28,934 nt of DNA, taken from JAZQUM01 sp045631305 (GTDB lineage Bacteria; Bacillota; Clostridia; Oscillospirales; Oscillospiraceae). The position numbers and the translations under genes are program-made. Numbering within the stretch: the stretch's first letter is position 1; the number at the start of each line of letters is the position of its first letter. Location of the stretch: positions 1 through 28,934 of the forward strand of contig JAZQUM010000079.1 in the NCBI GenBank assembly GCA_045631305.1, in the 5' to 3' direction. The notes below the pieces were generated by a model. That model made no database searches. It was not told where the DNA came from and saw only the letters and a program-made list of their open reading frames with translations. This document shows positions 14,715 through 22,338 of the stretch, piece by piece.

Positions 14715-15956
14715 ATGAAATCTTACAAGGATTTTGTGAATTACCAGCGTTTTTTCCCTGATAAGGACGGTTATTTCGGTGAGTACGGCGGCGCTTTCCT
14801 GCCCCCCGAACTGGTTCCCGCTTTTCAGGAGATCAATGACGCTTATCTTGAAATTTGCCAGAGTTCTCAGTTCATCAACGAGCTGCGCCGCATCCGCCGC
14901 GAGTTTCAGGGCCGCCCCACTCCCGTGTATCATTGCGAGCGCCTGAGCCGTATTTTCGGCAAGTGCCAGATCTATCTCAAGCGCGAAGATCTGAACCATA
15001 CCGGCGCTCACAAGCTGAATCACTGCATGGGCGAAGGCCTTCTTGCCAAGTTCATGGGCAAGAAGAAGATCATTGCAGAGACCGGCGCAGGCCAGCACGG
15101 CGTGGCTCTTGCCACCGCCGCTGCATATTTCGGCCTTGAGTGCGACATTTACATGGGCGCTGTGGATATTGCCAAGCAGCACCCCAACATCGTCCGCATG
15201 GAAATGCTGGGCGCCAATGTCATTCCCGTCACCGCAGGTCAGCAGACCCTAAAAGAAGCGGTAGACGCTGCTTTTGAAGGCTACATGAAGGAATACCACG
15301 ATGCCATCTACTGCATCGGTTCCGTTCTCGGCCCCCACCCCTTCCCCCTGATGGTACGCGATTTCCAGCATGTCATCGGCGAAGAAGCCAAGCACCAGTT
15401 CATGGATATGACGGGTCACCTGCCCGATGCCGTTTGCGCATCCGTAGGCGGTGGCTCCAATGCCATCGGCATGTTCGGTGCCTTCCTCAACGAGCCTGTG
15501 GATATCATCGGTGTAGAACCTCTGGGCCGCGGCACAGGTGTCGGCGAACACGCTGCATCCATGCGCTTTGGCACCAAGGGCCGCATCCACTGCTATGAAA
15601 CCATCACCCTGCAGGACGAAAAGGGCGAACCCCTCCCTGTTTACTCCATCGCATCCGGTCTGGACTATCCCGGCATCGGCCCCGAACACGCATACCTGCG
15701 TGACTGCGGCCGTGTAACTTACGATGCCGTCAGCGACGATGAGGCTATGGAAGCATTCTTCCTCCTCTGCCGCAATGAAGGCATTATCCCCGCTCTGGAA
15801 AGCTCCCACGCTGTGGCTTATGCCCTGCGCTATGCCAAGGAAAATAAGACGGGCTCCATTCTGGCCTGCCTTTCCGGCCGCGGCGACAAGGACATCGACT
15901 TCATCTTCGAAAAGTACGGCAACGGCGATGAATTCCTGAAAAACAGAGGTTTCTAA
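14715..15956 (+). CDS. trpB: Tryptophan synthase beta chain (orphan)
   Basis: PLP enzyme that condenses indole with serine to give tryptophan, 413 residues. The family signature is intact: KREDLNHTGAHKLN with Schiff-base Lys100, AETGAGQHGVA with catalytic Glu122, the phosphate-binding GGGSNAIG at 245-252, ASGLDYPGIGPEH with the closing Asp317, and SGRGDKD near the end. The COMM-domain stretch RMEMLGANVIPVTAG is of the canonical (TrpB1) kind, including residues that contact the alpha subunit. No trpA or other tryptophan gene is beside it; the upstream neighbour is fumarase, 23 bases away, with AAAGGAG before the start. It may serve indole salvage, or its alpha subunit may be elsewhere. Confidence 0.9.
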   Translation: MKSYKDFVNYQRFFPDKDGYFGEYGGAFLPPELVPAFQEINDAYLEICQSSQFINELRRIRREFQGRPTPVYHCERLSRIFGKCQIYLKREDLNHTGAHKLNHCMGEGLLAKFMGKKKIIAETGAGQHGVALATAAAYFGLECDIYMGAVDIAKQHPNIVRMEMLGANVIPVTAGQQTLKEAVDAAFEGYMKEYHDAIYCIGSVLGPHPFPLMVRDFQHVIGEEAKHQFMDMTGHLPDAVCASVGGGSNAIGMFGAFLNEPVDIIGVEPLGRGTGVGEHAASMRFGTKGRIHCYETITLQDEKGEPLPVYSIASGLDYPGIGPEHAYLRDCGRVTYDAVSDDEAMEAFFLLCRNEGIIPALESSHAVAYALRYAKENKTGSILACLSGRGDKDIDFIFEKYGNGDEFLKNRGF

Positions 15957-15993
15957 GCGCCCCACCACAATGTGCTCCATGGAGGTATCTCAT

Positions 15994-17103
15994 ATGTCTG
16001 CACAGCTCACTAATTATCAGTGCCCGGCCTGCACAGGTCCGCTGCACTTTTCCGCCGAAAGTGGCAAGTTGGAGTGCGATTACTGTGGCAGCAGCTATAC
16101 TGCCGAAGAGATCGACGCTCTCTATGCCGCTAAAAACGAAGAAAACGCATCCACCGAAGAAATGCCCGAAGGCTTCCACGAATCTGTGGAAGGCGACTAT
16201 ACCACAGAAGATGGTGCATGGGGGGAAGACGAAGCAAAGGTCCGCGTGTATTCCTGCCCCTCTTGCTGCGCAGAGCTCATCTGCGATGAGACCACCGCGG
16301 CTACTTCCTGCCCTTACTGTGGCAATCCCACGGTAGTGCCCTCCCAGCTTTCCGGCATTCTGAAGCCCGATTTCGTGCTGCCCTTCAAGGTGGAGAAAAA
16401 AGATGCCATCGCAGCTATCCGTGCCCACTACAAGGGCAAAAAGCTGCTGCCCAAGTCCTTTGCCGCAGGCAACCACATTGAAGAAGTCAAGGGTGTGTAT
16501 GTACCCTTCTGGCTGTATGACGGCACGGTAGATGCCGACATCGCCTATCGCGCCTCCCGCACCCACTCCTACACCCGCGGCAATGTCCGCATCACCGATA
16601 CCGACCATTTCTATGTGCGCCGCGCAGGCACCGTGGAATTTGACCGTATCCCCGCTGATGCTTCCACCAAAATGCCGGATGAGTACATGGATGCCATTGA
16701 GCCTTTCGATTACTCCGAGCTCAAGCCCTTCTCCCTTTCCTATCTCCCCGGTTACATGGCAGATAAATACGACGTGACGGCAGACATCTGCGCCCAGCGC
16801 GCGGATGAACGCGCCAAGCAGTCTGCCCGCGAGTTCCTCCAGCGCAGCATCATCGGTTACACCACCTGCATCCCCTATGCGGAAAACATCCACATCAAGC
16901 GTGGCAACGCGCATTATGTGCTGCTGCCTGTGTGGCTTCTCACCACCCGTTGGCAGGATAAGACCTTCCTTTTCGCCATGAATGGACAAACGGGAAAAAT
17001 GGTAAGCAACCTGCCCGTTTCCAAGGGCAAGTTCTTCGCTTGGTTTGCAGGTATCGCCGCTCCCATTGCAGCGCTTCTTGCTGTGTGGCAATTCTTGCTG
17101 TAA
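15994..17103 (+). CDS. Membrane-anchored double zinc-ribbon protein
   Basis: Protein of 369 residues of unknown function. Two zinc ribbons are seen: Cys10/Cys13 with Cys28/Cys31, and Cys88/Cys91 with Cys106/Cys109, separated by an acidic linker. Residues of about 120-340 form a beta-rich domain (KPDFVLPFKVEKKDA, VYVPFWLYDG, YLPGYMADKYD, LLPVWLLTTRW) that recurs in proteins often called TFIIB-type zinc-ribbon or primosomal-PriA-helicase-like membrane proteins. One membrane segment closes the protein (about 347-369). ATG 15994 is preferred for GGAGG eight bases upstream over a frame from 15970. The TPM-domain gene follows after 11 bases, a pairing that suggests a shared envelope-related job. 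Confidence 0.8.
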   Translation: MSAQLTNYQCPACTGPLHFSAESGKLECDYCGSSYTAEEIDALYAAKNEENASTEEMPEGFHESVEGDYTTEDGAWGEDEAKVRVYSCPSCCAELICDETTAATSCPYCGNPTVVPSQLSGILKPDFVLPFKVEKKDAIAAIRAHYKGKKLLPKSFAAGNHIEEVKGVYVPFWLYDGTVDADIAYRASRTHSYTRGNVRITDTDHFYVRRAGTVEFDRIPADASTKMPDEYMDAIEPFDYSELKPFSLSYLPGYMADKYDVTADICAQRADERAKQSAREFLQRSIIGYTTCIPYAENIHIKRGNAHYVLLPVWLLTTRWQDKTFLFAMNGQTGKMVSNLPVSKGKFFAWFAGIAAPIAALLAVWQFLL

Positions 17104-17114
17104 GGAGGTGCGCT

Positions 17115-17897
17115 ATGAAAAAACTTCTTGTTATTTTCGCCCTGCTCCTGCTCTTTACTTTGCCTGCCTCTGCCGCACAAGGCTTCTATGTTTACGATGA
17201 AGCCGATCTTCTCACCGATATGGAAGAGGAAGAACTCAGTGCACTGGCAGAAAAGATCTCTCTCAGCTATGAGTGCAGCATCCACATCGCCACCGTAGAT
17301 ACCTACTACACCTATTCCGATGCCCACGGTCTGTCCGCCTATGCCGAAGAGTTTTATAACCACAATCTCCTGGGTTACGGCACGGAACGCACCGGCATTC
17401 TTCTAATCCTCAGCATGGAAAATCGCGAGTATGACCTTTGCGCTTTCGGTGCTGATGCCCATGCCACCTTCACTGATTACGGCAAGGAAGTTCTCAGTGA
17501 AGAGTTTTTGGACGATTTCGCCTATGACGATTGGTACTGGGGCTTTTACGATTACATCGCAGGCTGCGAATATCTGCTTGCCGAAGCAGCATACAACACT
17601 CCTGTAGATACTATCGGCGCCAGCGAGCCGGATTTAGGCTCCCAGCTCCTCATCGTTTTTGTGCCCGCACTCCTCATTGCGCTGATCGTGTGCCTCATCT
17701 TCCTCTCCCAGATGAAGACGGCACGCCGCCGCAAAAATGCCGCGGAATATGTTTCTGATTACGGCACCAACCTCTATATCCGTCAGGATATTTTCACCCA
17801 CCGCACCACCCAGAAGCGAGTCATCGAAAAGAACTCCGGCGGTGGCGGCACCAGCGTCAACCGAGGCGGTTTCTCTCACCGCAGCGGCAAATTCTAA
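17115..17897 (+). CDS. TPM-domain membrane protein (YgcG-like)
   Basis: Exported, membrane-bound protein of 260 residues. A signal peptide covers about residues 1-21 (KKLLVIFALLLLFTLPASAA). A TPM domain spans about 25-155 with VYDEADLLTDMEEEEL, SIHIATVDTYY and GILLILSMENREYDL, which in this family can bind metal or act as a phosphatase, or help photosystem repair in plants. A membrane segment lies near 178-198, followed by a basic linker (KTARRRKNA) and a Gly/Ser-rich end (GGGGTSVNRGGFSHRSGKF). AAGGAGGTG precedes the ATG at 17115. It is the last gene of the fumC unit, and its work with the zinc-ribbon protein is inferred from position only. Confidence 0.85.
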   Translation: MKKLLVIFALLLLFTLPASAAQGFYVYDEADLLTDMEEEELSALAEKISLSYECSIHIATVDTYYTYSDAHGLSAYAEEFYNHNLLGYGTERTGILLILSMENREYDLCAFGADAHATFTDYGKEVLSEEFLDDFAYDDWYWGFYDYIAGCEYLLAEAAYNTPVDTIGASEPDLGSQLLIVFVPALLIALIVCLIFLSQMKTARRRKNAAEYVSDYGTNLYIRQDIFTHRTTQKRVIEKNSGGGGTSVNRGGFSHRSGKF

Positions 17898-17901
17898 ATA
17901 A

Positions 17902-17934
17902 AAAAACTGACCGATGAATCATCGGTCAGTTTTT
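17902..17934. terminator. Bidirectional terminator between converging operons
   Basis: Arms AAAAACTGACCGATG and CATCGGTCAGTTTTT form a 14-15-bp stem with a tiny loop. It serves the fumC unit on the + strand and the uvrC unit on the minus strand. Confidence 0.93.
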
Positions 17935-17937
17935 CTT

Positions 17938-18603
17938 TTACCAGATATAGGGGAGCATCCGCCAGCGGACTTTTTTGAGATAATTCGCATAACCCGCAAG
18001 CCCCTCTTTCAGCACTTCCTCCTCGTTTCGAATACGCTTGGCCAGAAGGAAGGGATACACTAAAAACGCAAGGAATCCAAACCAGGACCCCAGCACCAGA
18101 GGCATCGCCCAGAAGAGCAGTACCGTGGCAAAATACATGGGATGGCGGACAATGCCGTACAGCCCGGTGTCGATAACTTTCTGCCCCTCCTGCACTTCAA
18201 TGGTACGGGAAAGGTAAGCATTCTCCCGCAGCACCTCGGCATAAATGCCGTAGGCTGCCAAAAATACCACGCAGGCTGCCACCGTCAGCCACAGAGGGAA
18301 TCGGCTCCAGCCAAAACGGAAATCAAGGCCCGATACCACAAAGCCCGCAAGGAACATCAGCCCCGAGCCGCGGATCACCGTTTTCTGCTCACCCTGCTTT
18401 TCCTTGGCCTGCAGCCGCTTTTCTAAAAGGGCAGGTGCTTTTGCAAGCATCACCAGACCTGCGCAGAACATAGGCACAAAGAGAAGCGCCATAAAAAGCC
18501 AACCCTTGGGGTAGGCCAAAGTACCCGCCGGCAGGAAGATCAGCAGTCCCACCAAAGCTGCGCCCAGCGCAAACAAGCTGATCGCTTTTACAAAAAGTTT
18601 CAT
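17938..18603 (-). CDS. ICMT/PEMT-family membrane methyltransferase
   Basis: Integral membrane protein of 221 residues related to isoprenylcysteine carboxyl methyltransferases and phospholipid methyltransferases. Hydrophobic segments lie near residues 5-27, 34-54, 80-100, 105-122 and 160-190. The cofactor-binding part is visible: DTGLYGIVRHPMYFA (the RHP motif) and, near the end, RIRNEEEVLKEGLAGYANYLKK with the typical Glu-Glu pair. Bacteria do not make prenylated CAAX proteins, so the substrate is more likely a lipid or small molecule; this is inference. The gene begins five bases after the rlmD stop and ends the operon. Confidence 0.85.
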   Translation of the reverse strand: MKLFVKAISLFALGAALVGLLIFLPAGTLAYPKGWLFMALLFVPMFCAGLVMLAKAPALLEKRLQAKEKQGEQKTVIRGSGLMFLAGFVVSGLDFRFGWSRFPLWLTVAACVVFLAAYGIYAEVLRENAYLSRTIEVQEGQKVIDTGLYGIVRHPMYFATVLLFWAMPLVLGSWFGFLAFLVYPFLLAKRIRNEEEVLKEGLAGYANYLKKVRWRMLPYIW

Positions 18604-18608
18604 TTCTC

Positions 18609-19760
18609 TTATCCTCTTTTCAGCTCAACAACCGTTTCCACGTGCTCAGTATAGGGGAACATATCCACACCGCGGATACGCACTGCGGTGTATTTTCCAC
18701 CCTTGGTGAGGATCTCAAGGTCACGGCGCAGCGTGTCGGGATCGCAGGAAACATAAACGATCTTTTCAGGCTTCACCTGCCGCAGCGCACGGAGAAATTC
18801 CTCGCTGCTGCCGGATCGGGGCGGATCCATAAAGACCACGTCCGCCGTCTGCCCTTCCTGTGCCATGCGGCAGAGGAATTTACCCGCGTCATCGGCAAAG
18901 AAGCGGGCATTTTTTATGCCATTTCGCTTGGCATTGAGAGCTGCGTCCTTCACCGCGTCGCGGTTCAGCTCCACGCCCACCACTTCGCCTGCATTCTTTG
19001 ATGCGATCAGGCCGATGGTGCCTGTGCCGCAGTAAGCGTCCACCACCAGTTCGCTGCCTGTAAGCGCAGCAAACTCCATAGCCGTGCCGTAAAGCACTTC
19101 CGTCTGCACAGGGTTCACCTGATAAAACGCGCCGGGAGAGATCAAAAAGGACAGGCCGCAGAGACTGTCACTAATGCGACCGGGACCGTAAAGGATCTCG
19201 TTATCCTTACCCAGTACCATGCTGGTGGCGCGGTCATTGATGTTCTGCACCACGGTGGTGATCTCGGGGCAGCGGCGCAGCAGTTCTTTCACAAAGTCTT
19301 TCTTGCCCGGGAAGAGGCGGCTTGCCGTTACCAGCACCACCATCACTTCCCCGCTGAAGCGGCCCACACGCACCATCACATGGCGCAAAAAGCCGCGGCG
19401 GCGGTCTTCATCATAGGGCTGCAGCTTGAACTTAGGCAAAAGGTCCTTCACGGCGGCAAGGATTTTCCCCGCCGCTTCATGCTCGATCATGCAGTTTTCC
19501 ACCGCCACGATGCGGTGGCTCTCCGCCTGATACACACCGGAAACGGTTTTCCCATCCCGTCCGCGGCCAAAGGCAGCATGGACCTTACAGCGGTAATGCA
19601 TAGGGTCTTCCATGCCCACAATGGGCTCTACAGGACCGAAGTCTTCAAAAAGCTCCTGCAGACGCTGCTGCTTGCGCTGCAGCTGCTCCTCATAGGAATA
19701 CTCCTGCATCTGGCAGCCACCGCAGCGGCCGTAATAAGGGCAGATTACATTTCTTTCCAT
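18609..19760 (-). CDS. RlmD/RlmCD-type 23S rRNA (uracil-C5)-methyltransferase
   Basis: SAM-dependent RNA m5U methyltransferase, 383 residues. Cys7, Cys13 and Cys16 (CPYYGRCGGC) with Cys90 (VENCMIE) match the [4Fe-4S] ligands of RlmD. The catalytic domain shows YQVNPVQTEVLY, VDAYCGTGTIGL (SAM binding), VFMDPPRSG and VYVSCDPDTLRRDL with the nucleophilic Cys. The N-terminal TRAM RNA-binding domain found in many homologues is absent, so the protein starts directly at the cluster motif, about 60 residues shorter than usual. The start overlaps the small Cys-rich gene by 16 bases. The target (U1939, U747 or both) cannot be told from sequence alone. Confidence 0.88.
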   Translation of the reverse strand: MERNVICPYYGRCGGCQMQEYSYEEQLQRKQQRLQELFEDFGPVEPIVGMEDPMHYRCKVHAAFGRGRDGKTVSGVYQAESHRIVAVENCMIEHEAAGKILAAVKDLLPKFKLQPYDEDRRRGFLRHVMVRVGRFSGEVMVVLVTASRLFPGKKDFVKELLRRCPEITTVVQNINDRATSMVLGKDNEILYGPGRISDSLCGLSFLISPGAFYQVNPVQTEVLYGTAMEFAALTGSELVVDAYCGTGTIGLIASKNAGEVVGVELNRDAVKDAALNAKRNGIKNARFFADDAGKFLCRMAQEGQTADVVFMDPPRSGSSEEFLRALRQVKPEKIVYVSCDPDTLRRDLEILTKGGKYTAVRIRGVDMFPYTEHVETVVELKRG

Positions 19761-19993
19761 TTGCGCTTGACCTCTTCATAATCCTTCAAAGATGTGATAT
19801 ACTCCGCTTCCCCGCTTACCGATGCGCAGGCGCGGCTACAGCCGCAGATCACCGCAGCGCGGTCAGCTTCCCCTTCCTCACGGGTAAAGGCAACACCTGG
19901 AAAATCCGCAGCCAGCAGTTCACGGATCACACTTCTATCATAGAGCGGGTTGCAGCCGCCGCAGTATTTAAGATATACCTTCATGTGCTTCAT
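19745..19993 (-). CDS. Small Cys-rich protein with CGGCN motif
   Basis: Protein of 82 residues (79 if the second ATG at 19984 is used). I do not recognise an assigned function. It opens with a beta strand leading into KYCGGCNPLYDRSVI, then AVICGCSRACASVSG, and ends in a charged helix (DYEEVKRKWKEM). The two motifs give five cysteines, enough for a metal or iron-sulfur site, and the strand-CxxC-helix layout recalls small thioredoxin-like folds. Its ATG overlaps the uvrC stop (ATGA) and its end overlaps rlmD by 16 bases, so it is firmly built into this operon and very likely real. Confidence 0.75.
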   Translation of the reverse strand: MKHMKVYLKYCGGCNPLYDRSVIRELLAADFPGVAFTREEGEADRAAVICGCSRACASVSGEAEYITSLKDYEEVKRKWKEM

Positions 19994-21822
19994 CGCTCCT
20001 CTTCCTTGTGATAATAGTCATACACCGCTTTTGCCACATTTTTCGGCACCACGGCAGCAAGCTCACCTTCCGATGCCACTTTGATGGCGCGGATACTTTT
20101 GAACTTGGAAAGCAGCGCCTTGCGCCGCGTTTCACCCACACCGGGAATCTGATCCAACGTAGAGCGCACCGCACTTTTACCGTGGCTTTCATGGTGGAAG
20201 GTGATAGCAAAGCGGTGGGTCTCTTCCTGAATGCGGCCAATGAGGGAGAACACGCTCTGGTTGGCCTGAATGCCGATTTCCTCACCCTCCGCCGTGATCA
20301 GCGCACGGGTGCGATGACGGTCATCTTTCACCATGCCGAAAACAGGAATATTCAACGAGAATTCCCGCAGAACCTCTTCTGCGATCTGAGCATGGGCTGC
20401 GCCGCCATCCATGAGAAGAAGGTCAGGCAGCACAGAGAATTTTTCATCCCCATCCCGATAGCGGGTAAAACGCCGCGTCAGCACCTCACGCATGGAGGAA
20501 TAGTCATCAGGATGGTCAGTAAGGGATTTGATTTTAAATTTGCGGTAGTCCCGCTTCAAAGGGCGCGCACCCTGAAAAACGGTCATGGATGCCACAATGT
20601 CACTTTTCCCTGTGTTGGAAATATCATAAGCTTCCATGCGGCGGGGCGCAGCAGGCAAAGAACACATTTTAGCAAGGAGCTCCAGCGTCTTATCAGTACG
20701 CTCAGCTTCCGTGGTGGCGCGCTCCACCTCTTCACGGGCATTGCGCTCTGCCATGCGCAAAAGTTCTGCCCTCTCCCCTCGCAGGGGTACCCGCACCGTC
20801 ACCTTGCGGCCTGCGCGATCGGTAAGCACCTGCGCCAGTTCTTCGCTTCCTTCCATTTCACAGGGCAGGAGAATTTCTCTGGGCACAGCGCCGCGGGGCA
20901 GATAATACTGCGCCGTAACAGCGGCAAGGATCTCTTCTGCACTTTCCTCTACCGCAGCAGAGAAAAGCTCGGTTTCACGGTAAGTCAGCTGGCCGTCTTC
21001 CACGTGGAGCACAGCATAGCCGCTTTTCACATCCCCACGGTACACCCCCCAGATATCTGTATCAGCGCAAATACCTGCAATGACTTTCTGCTTTTTGCCA
21101 AGGGTCTCAATGGCGCGGATACGGTCGCGCAAAAGGGCAGCACGCTCAAAGTGCAGCGCTTCCGCCTCCCGCTCCATTTCCTCTTCCATGACGCGGGTCA
21201 ACTGCTTATACCGGCCTTCCAGCAGCATCACCGCCTGATGAATGCGATTTCGGTATTCTTCACTGCTGATGGCACTACGGCAAAAAGCATCACACTTGCC
21301 CATGTGGTAGTTGAGGCAAGGGCGCTCTTTATCCAGATCACGGGGGAACTGCTTGGTGCAGGTGGGAAGCTTGAAGGCCGCACACACGGCATTCAGCGCC
21401 ATGCGGGTCTCCTGACGGCCGCCAAAGGGGCCGAAATACTTGGCGCCATCCTCCGCCGTTTTATTCACCAGTGTGAAGCGGGGGTACTCTGCCTTCATAT
21501 CTAACCGCACAAAGGGATAGCCTTTATCATCTTTCAGGAGGATGTTGTAATGGGGCATGTGCTGCTTGATGAGGGAATTTTCCAGCACCAGCGCCTCAAA
21601 CTCGGTGGAAACGAAAATGGTATCAAACCGATCCACCTGAGAGACCATGTTCTTGGTTTTCAGGTTATGAGTGCTGTTATCCTGAAAATACTGACTCACG
21701 CGGTTGCGCAACTTTTTTGCTTTGCCCACATAAATGACTTTGCCTGTTTTATCCATCATAAGATAAACGCCGGGGGCAAGGGGTAATTCGTTGGCCTTGG
21801 CGCGAAGTTCATCACGAGTCAC
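19990..21822 (-). CDS. uvrC: Excinuclease ABC subunit C
   Basis: Nucleotide excision repair nuclease that makes both cuts around a UvrB-bound lesion; 610 residues, the normal length. Domains in order: GIY-YIG nuclease at about 15-95 (PGVYLMMDKTGKVIYVGKAK), a Cys-containing region with CTKQF and CLNYHMGKCDAFC at about 155-185, a UVR UvrB-binding motif at about 200-235, the RNase H-like second nuclease (AYDISNTGKSDIVASM and LLMDGGAAH), and a C-terminal helix-hairpin-helix pair (DQIPGVGETRRKALLSKF). The start is GTG at 21822, supported by AAAGGAGGATGC upstream. It is the first gene of the uvrC-CGGC-rlmD-ICMT unit, with its own likely promoter. Confidence 0.96.
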   Translation of the reverse strand: MTRDELRAKANELPLAPGVYLMMDKTGKVIYVGKAKKLRNRVSQYFQDNSTHNLKTKNMVSQVDRFDTIFVSTEFEALVLENSLIKQHMPHYNILLKDDKGYPFVRLDMKAEYPRFTLVNKTAEDGAKYFGPFGGRQETRMALNAVCAAFKLPTCTKQFPRDLDKERPCLNYHMGKCDAFCRSAISSEEYRNRIHQAVMLLEGRYKQLTRVMEEEMEREAEALHFERAALLRDRIRAIETLGKKQKVIAGICADTDIWGVYRGDVKSGYAVLHVEDGQLTYRETELFSAAVEESAEEILAAVTAQYYLPRGAVPREILLPCEMEGSEELAQVLTDRAGRKVTVRVPLRGERAELLRMAERNAREEVERATTEAERTDKTLELLAKMCSLPAAPRRMEAYDISNTGKSDIVASMTVFQGARPLKRDYRKFKIKSLTDHPDDYSSMREVLTRRFTRYRDGDEKFSVLPDLLLMDGGAAHAQIAEEVLREFSLNIPVFGMVKDDRHRTRALITAEGEEIGIQANQSVFSLIGRIQEETHRFAITFHHESHGKSAVRSTLDQIPGVGETRRKALLSKFKSIRAIKVASEGELAAVVPKNVAKAVYDYYHKEEER

Positions 21823-21852
21823 AGTGCATCCTCCTTTCCTTCTTTTTCTCTT

Positions 21853-21881
21853 AGTGTATCAAAAAGGTGCTCTCTCGTCCA
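21853..21881 (-). promoter_or_regulatory. Probable promoter of the uvrC operon
   Basis: On the minus strand TGGACG (21876-21881), 17 bases, then TACACT (21853-21858) preceded by TGA, which also gives an extended -10. It lies 31 bases before the GTG start. Confidence 0.55.
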
Positions 21882-21931
21882 GCAAAAGAAAAGCCCCCAC
21901 CGCCTTAAGCGTTGTGCCTTCTTAATTGCGA

Positions 21932-22195
21932 TTATTCGCCGAAGTTGTTATCAGCCAGTTCCTGCAGAGCAGCAATTGCTTGCTTTTCATCAGCACCGTC
22001 AGCAATAACGGTGATAACACTGCCCTGAGCAATGCCCAGAGACAGAACACCCAGAAGGCTCTTAGCGTTCACGCGGCGCTCGTCCTTTTCGACCCAAATA
22101 CCGCACTTGAACTCATTTGCTTTCTGAATAAAGAAAGTAGCAGCTCTGGCATGCAGACCCACTTCATTGTTAACGGTGATTTCCTGAGTACACAT
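21932..22195 (-). CDS. ptsH: HPr-family phosphocarrier protein
   Basis: Small cytoplasmic phosphate carrier of the sugar phosphotransferase system, 87 residues. The active-site GLHARAA puts the phosphorylated histidine at position 15, and NAKSLLGVLSLG puts the regulatory serine at position 46, so it can be used both for sugar transport and for HPr-kinase/CcpA-type carbon control. The histidine excludes Crh. The gene is monocistronic in appearance: a promoter lies upstream and uvrC follows only after 109 bases with its own promoter. The absence of ptsI next to it is common in Clostridia. GGAGAGAGC is placed before the ATG. Confidence 0.95.
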   Translation of the reverse strand: MCTQEITVNNEVGLHARAATFFIQKANEFKCGIWVEKDERRVNAKSLLGVLSLGIAQGSVITVIADGADEKQAIAALQELADNNFGE

Positions 22196-22210
22196 AACGC
22201 TCTCTCCTTC

Positions 22211-22225
22211 TGCAATGCATTTGCA
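22211..22225. repeat. Short palindrome in the HPr leader
   Basis: TGCAA and TTGCA arms around TGCAT, between the promoter and the ribosome binding site of the HPr gene. It might be an operator; the evidence is symmetry only. Confidence 0.25.
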
Positions 22226-22237
22226 TTTGTGTATTAT

Positions 22238-22266
22238 AATATACTAGCTTTTTGCAAAATCGTCAA
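22238..22266 (-). promoter_or_regulatory. Promoter of the HPr gene
   Basis: On the minus strand TTGACG (22261-22266), 17 bases, TATATT (22238-22243). A perfect TATAAT also occurs five bases further on but would have too long a spacer. Confidence 0.75.
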
Positions 22267-22338
22267 TGTGTTTTTCTACAAACCTACCCATTTAGATGGA
22301 ATTAAAAACAGATAAAATGACAATCCCGAACTTTTTTC

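Noticed and set aside
15970..15993. Earlier ATG for the zinc-ribbon protein
   Set aside because: No ribosome site precedes it, whereas GGAGG lies eight bases before ATG 15994, inside the would-be extension.
21882..21931. Terminator after the HPr gene
   Set aside because: Only a weak CGC/GCG stem was found near the T-rich tail; not enough to call.
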